From the NCBI GenBank assembly GCA_021799945.1, contig JAJYZK010000214.1:1-5947 (forward strand): DNA of 5,947 bases, in the 5' to 3' direction. Made by a program: the position numbers and the translations under genes. The DNA comes from Acidobacteriota bacterium (GTDB lineage Bacteria; Acidobacteriota; Terriglobia; Terriglobales; Acidobacteriaceae). Below the pieces are notes generated by a model that was not told the origin of the DNA, did not search any database, and saw only the letters and a program-made list of their open reading frames with translations. Positions 4,312 to 5,947 of this stretch are shown here, piece by piece (the first letter of the stretch is position 1; the number at the start of each line of letters is the position of its first letter).

Positions 4312-5946
4312 CTATCGATAGCTGGTCATGGAAACGTGCAGGATGGATCCGTCGTCGCCGAAGCGCAATCCATGGTCGGTCTCATCCCCGTTCAGCCAGC
4401 GCCCGGTCTTCCACGCATCGCCGTCGTAGCTTCCCTCTTCCACCCGCAGATATTGCGGATGTTCGTGCGCGGCCGGATGGGCCAGCACAAAGGTTACGCT
4501 GGCGTTGAAACCGACCACCACGAACCGGTCGGGGCCGATCGGCGCAACCAATGCGCGCCCGGCCTGCAACTTCTGGATCGGAGACTGCGGCATGCCGGGG
4601 AAGCGGGGACCGAAGGAGACGATCGCCAGCCACTTGCCGAAGTCGAGCGCCTGGCTGGCCGTCGGCATCGAAGGCTCCTCCACCGCCGTCTTTACCTTGC
4701 CCTGATACAGCAGCTCGGCCAGCGGCCGGTCCATCGAACCCAGCACGCGGTAGCTGGCGGCCAAGCTGTCCATCTGCGGGGAGAGATGCTTGGTGAATTC
4801 GTCGGCCGGCATGGTGTCCAGACCAAAGGGTGAAAAGCCGATCGCCTCCTCGCCCAGCGCGTAAAACAGATAGTCGGGACTGGCGGAACCGAAGCCGATG
4901 GTCTCCGGTATCCACGCCGGGTTATCCGGGCGGTGGAATTCTTTGAGCACCTCCCGGTACCGTTCCGGGCTGGCGATATAGATGTCCGGCCCGATCATAT
5001 CGATATTGGGGGCCGCGGACTTCCAGATATCGAGCATGTTGTACGTGGGTCCGCCGGTGGGATAGGGATATTGATCGCCGTCGGGCCGGTGCAGCCAGTT
5101 ATTGCAGTACATGGGCAGCGCATATTCGGCCTTGCCCGCCGCGGCCACCTGATTGACATAGCTGGCCACGCCATAGGCGGAGAAGGACTCGTCCGCGTCA
5201 TTGCCGAAGACCTGACTCCAGGTTCCGGGCTGTTTGTGCAGCGCTTCGACCAGCGTTTGCGGCACGGGGCCGTTGAACAGCTTGTTCGCAGCGGGGGAAT
5301 AATCGCGCATGGAGCCGAGCAGTCCCGTTTCGTTCTCCACCTGCACCATAATCACCGTCTGCTGCGTCCCGTCGATCTGTTTAATGTGGCGCATCAGCGC
5401 GGCGAAGGCCGCCTTATCCGCATTCAAGGAATTCTCAGAATAGGGCGACAGCACGTCGATCTTGTCTCCGTCGCGGGTCATCGCCAGAGGGTATTTCTCG
5501 GTGTTCGTTTTGATCCATTCGGGAACATAATGGTCGCGCCCGTTCTTCCATGTGCCGAACCAGAGAAGCACCAGGCGCACATGGTGTTCTCTGGCCTGCT
5601 GTATGAGCATATCCGCGGTGGAAAAGTCGAATTGTCCCTGCTGCTGTTCCATTTGCTCCCAGTAGATGGGCGCCTCGATCGTGTTGGCGTTCAAGCCCTC
5701 GGTCAGGGTCCAGACCTTGGGCAAGGCATCCTCCCAGGAACTGGAATTATGAATTTGCGCACCGAGAATGAGGTAGGGCGCGCCGTCGAGCATCAACGCC
5801 GAGTGCCCATCCTGATTCACAATCTTCGGCAGCGCGGGAGCCGATTGCGCCCGCGCCGCAGGTCCGCAGGCGGAGACCGCCAGGGCGGCGAAAACGCAGG
5901 CGGCCAAGGAACCGACTAGGCAGGAAACTCGCGAGGCAATGCGCAT
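4312..5946 (-). CDS. GH35-like beta-galactosidase with DUF5597 tail, probable lipoprotein
   Basis: A 544-residue protein. N-terminus: Arg2 and Arg6, a hydrophobic core, and the lipobox-like VSAC (24-27), so it is probably a lipoprotein anchored at Cys27; cleavage near ARAQS-A is the alternative. The GH35 barrel follows: LGAQIHNSSSWEDALPKVW (61-79), NTIEAPIYWEQME (88-100) and LVLLWFGTWKNGRDHYVPEW (125-144). MVQVENETGLLG (200-211) carries Glu206, the predicted acid/base, and AWIPETIGFG (344-353) carries Glu348, the predicted nucleophile. The C-terminal part, from about 395 to the end, is a DUF5597-type domain, including VEEGSYDGDAWKTGRWLNGD (502-521). Both ends look family-complete. The characterised Cellvibrio CjGH35A of this type removes galactose from xyloglucan side chains. 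The ATG at 5946 is one base from the window edge, so its ribosome binding site, and any earlier start, cannot be seen. It is convergent with vapBC. Confidence 0.93.
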   Translation of the reverse strand: MRIASRVSCLVGSLAACVFAALAVSACGPAARAQSAPALPKIVNQDGHSALMLDGAPYLILGAQIHNSSSWEDALPKVWTLTEGLNANTIEAPIYWEQMEQQQGQFDFSTADMLIQQAREHHVRLVLLWFGTWKNGRDHYVPEWIKTNTEKYPLAMTRDGDKIDVLSPYSENSLNADKAAFAALMRHIKQIDGTQQTVIMVQVENETGLLGSMRDYSPAANKLFNGPVPQTLVEALHKQPGTWSQVFGNDADESFSAYGVASYVNQVAAAGKAEYALPMYCNNWLHRPDGDQYPYPTGGPTYNMLDIWKSAAPNIDMIGPDIYIASPERYREVLKEFHRPDNPAWIPETIGFGSASPDYLFYALGEEAIGFSPFGLDTMPADEFTKHLSPQMDSLAASYRVLGSMDRPLAELLYQGKVKTAVEEPSMPTASQALDFGKWLAIVSFGPRFPGMPQSPIQKLQAGRALVAPIGPDRFVVVGFNASVTFVLAHPAAHEHPQYLRVEEGSYDGDAWKTGRWLNGDETDHGLRFGDDGSILHVSMTSYR

Positions 5947-5947
5947 G

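Noticed and set aside
4311..4322. Perfect 12-bp palindrome GCTATCGATAGC over the GH35 stop codon
   Set aside because: It has no loop and so cannot be a terminator hairpin, and a single short palindrome overlapping coding sequence is not enough to call a binding site.
4239..4508. Plus-strand frame opening MRILAPFKSVAIVL with GAAGGG just upstream
   Set aside because: The first residues look signal-like, but it soon turns arginine- and serine-rich and runs antisense to the GH35 gene's end. At most it is a fragment; no family is recognised.
4933..5919. Plus-strand frame of 328 codons antisense to the GH35 gene
   Set aside because: No domain resemblance, while the opposite strand encodes a complete GH35 enzyme with both catalytic glutamates.

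Overview
This is a GC-rich bacterial window with five intact or edge-cut protein genes of clear family, a two-gene toxin-antitoxin operon, and two probable gene remnants. The gene set is a Tat-exported GH29 fucosidase, an ACS-family sugar-acid transporter, an exported isochorismatase-like protein, a GH35 enzyme with a DUF5597 tail, and a VapBC pair of the mycobacterial PIN type. Together with the base composition it suggests a carbohydrate-degrading soil bacterium. Acidobacteriota (Bryobacterales/Solibacter-like) is my best guess, but this is inference from gene content and no marker gene is present.

Layout, left to right. (1) 1-710, minus strand: the N-terminal 236 residues of an alpha-L-fucosidase, whose C-terminal part lies beyond base 1. 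(2) 711-871: a 161-bp divergent intergenic region. (3) 872-2176, plus strand: a 12-helix MFS transporter of the hexuronate/anion:cation symporter type. (4) 2243-3073, plus strand: a secreted isochorismatase-like cysteine hydrolase with a good sigma70-type promoter only 12 bp upstream of its ATG. (5) 3074-3459: a gene-poor stretch holding a nested inverted repeat, a minus-strand coding remnant, and a putative operator/promoter with short repeats. (6) 3460-4121, plus strand: vapB and vapC, overlapping by GTGA. (7) 4147-4281, plus strand: the N-terminal stub of a HigA-like antitoxin with an intact ribosome binding site, decayed after about 22 codons. (8) 4312-5946, minus strand: a complete GH35-like beta-galactosidase with a lipoprotein-type signal, convergent to the toxin-antitoxin genes.

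How the parts fit. The fucosidase, the transporter and the beta-galactosidase look like pieces of a glycan-use region. Fucose capping galactose occurs in plant xyloglucan side chains, and the characterised relative of the GH35+DUF5597 type acts on xyloglucan; that link is an inference. The 3074-4311 segment is different in character: a toxin-antitoxin pair with decayed gene fragments on both sides, as expected of a small accessory insertion hotspot between metabolic genes. I see no tRNA, rRNA, CRISPR array, transposase or insertion-sequence ends. I do not see a clearly new multi-gene system; the oddities most worth following are the repeat-rich operator before vapB, the HigA stub, and the exported isochorismatase-like protein that appears to lack the usual catalytic lysine.
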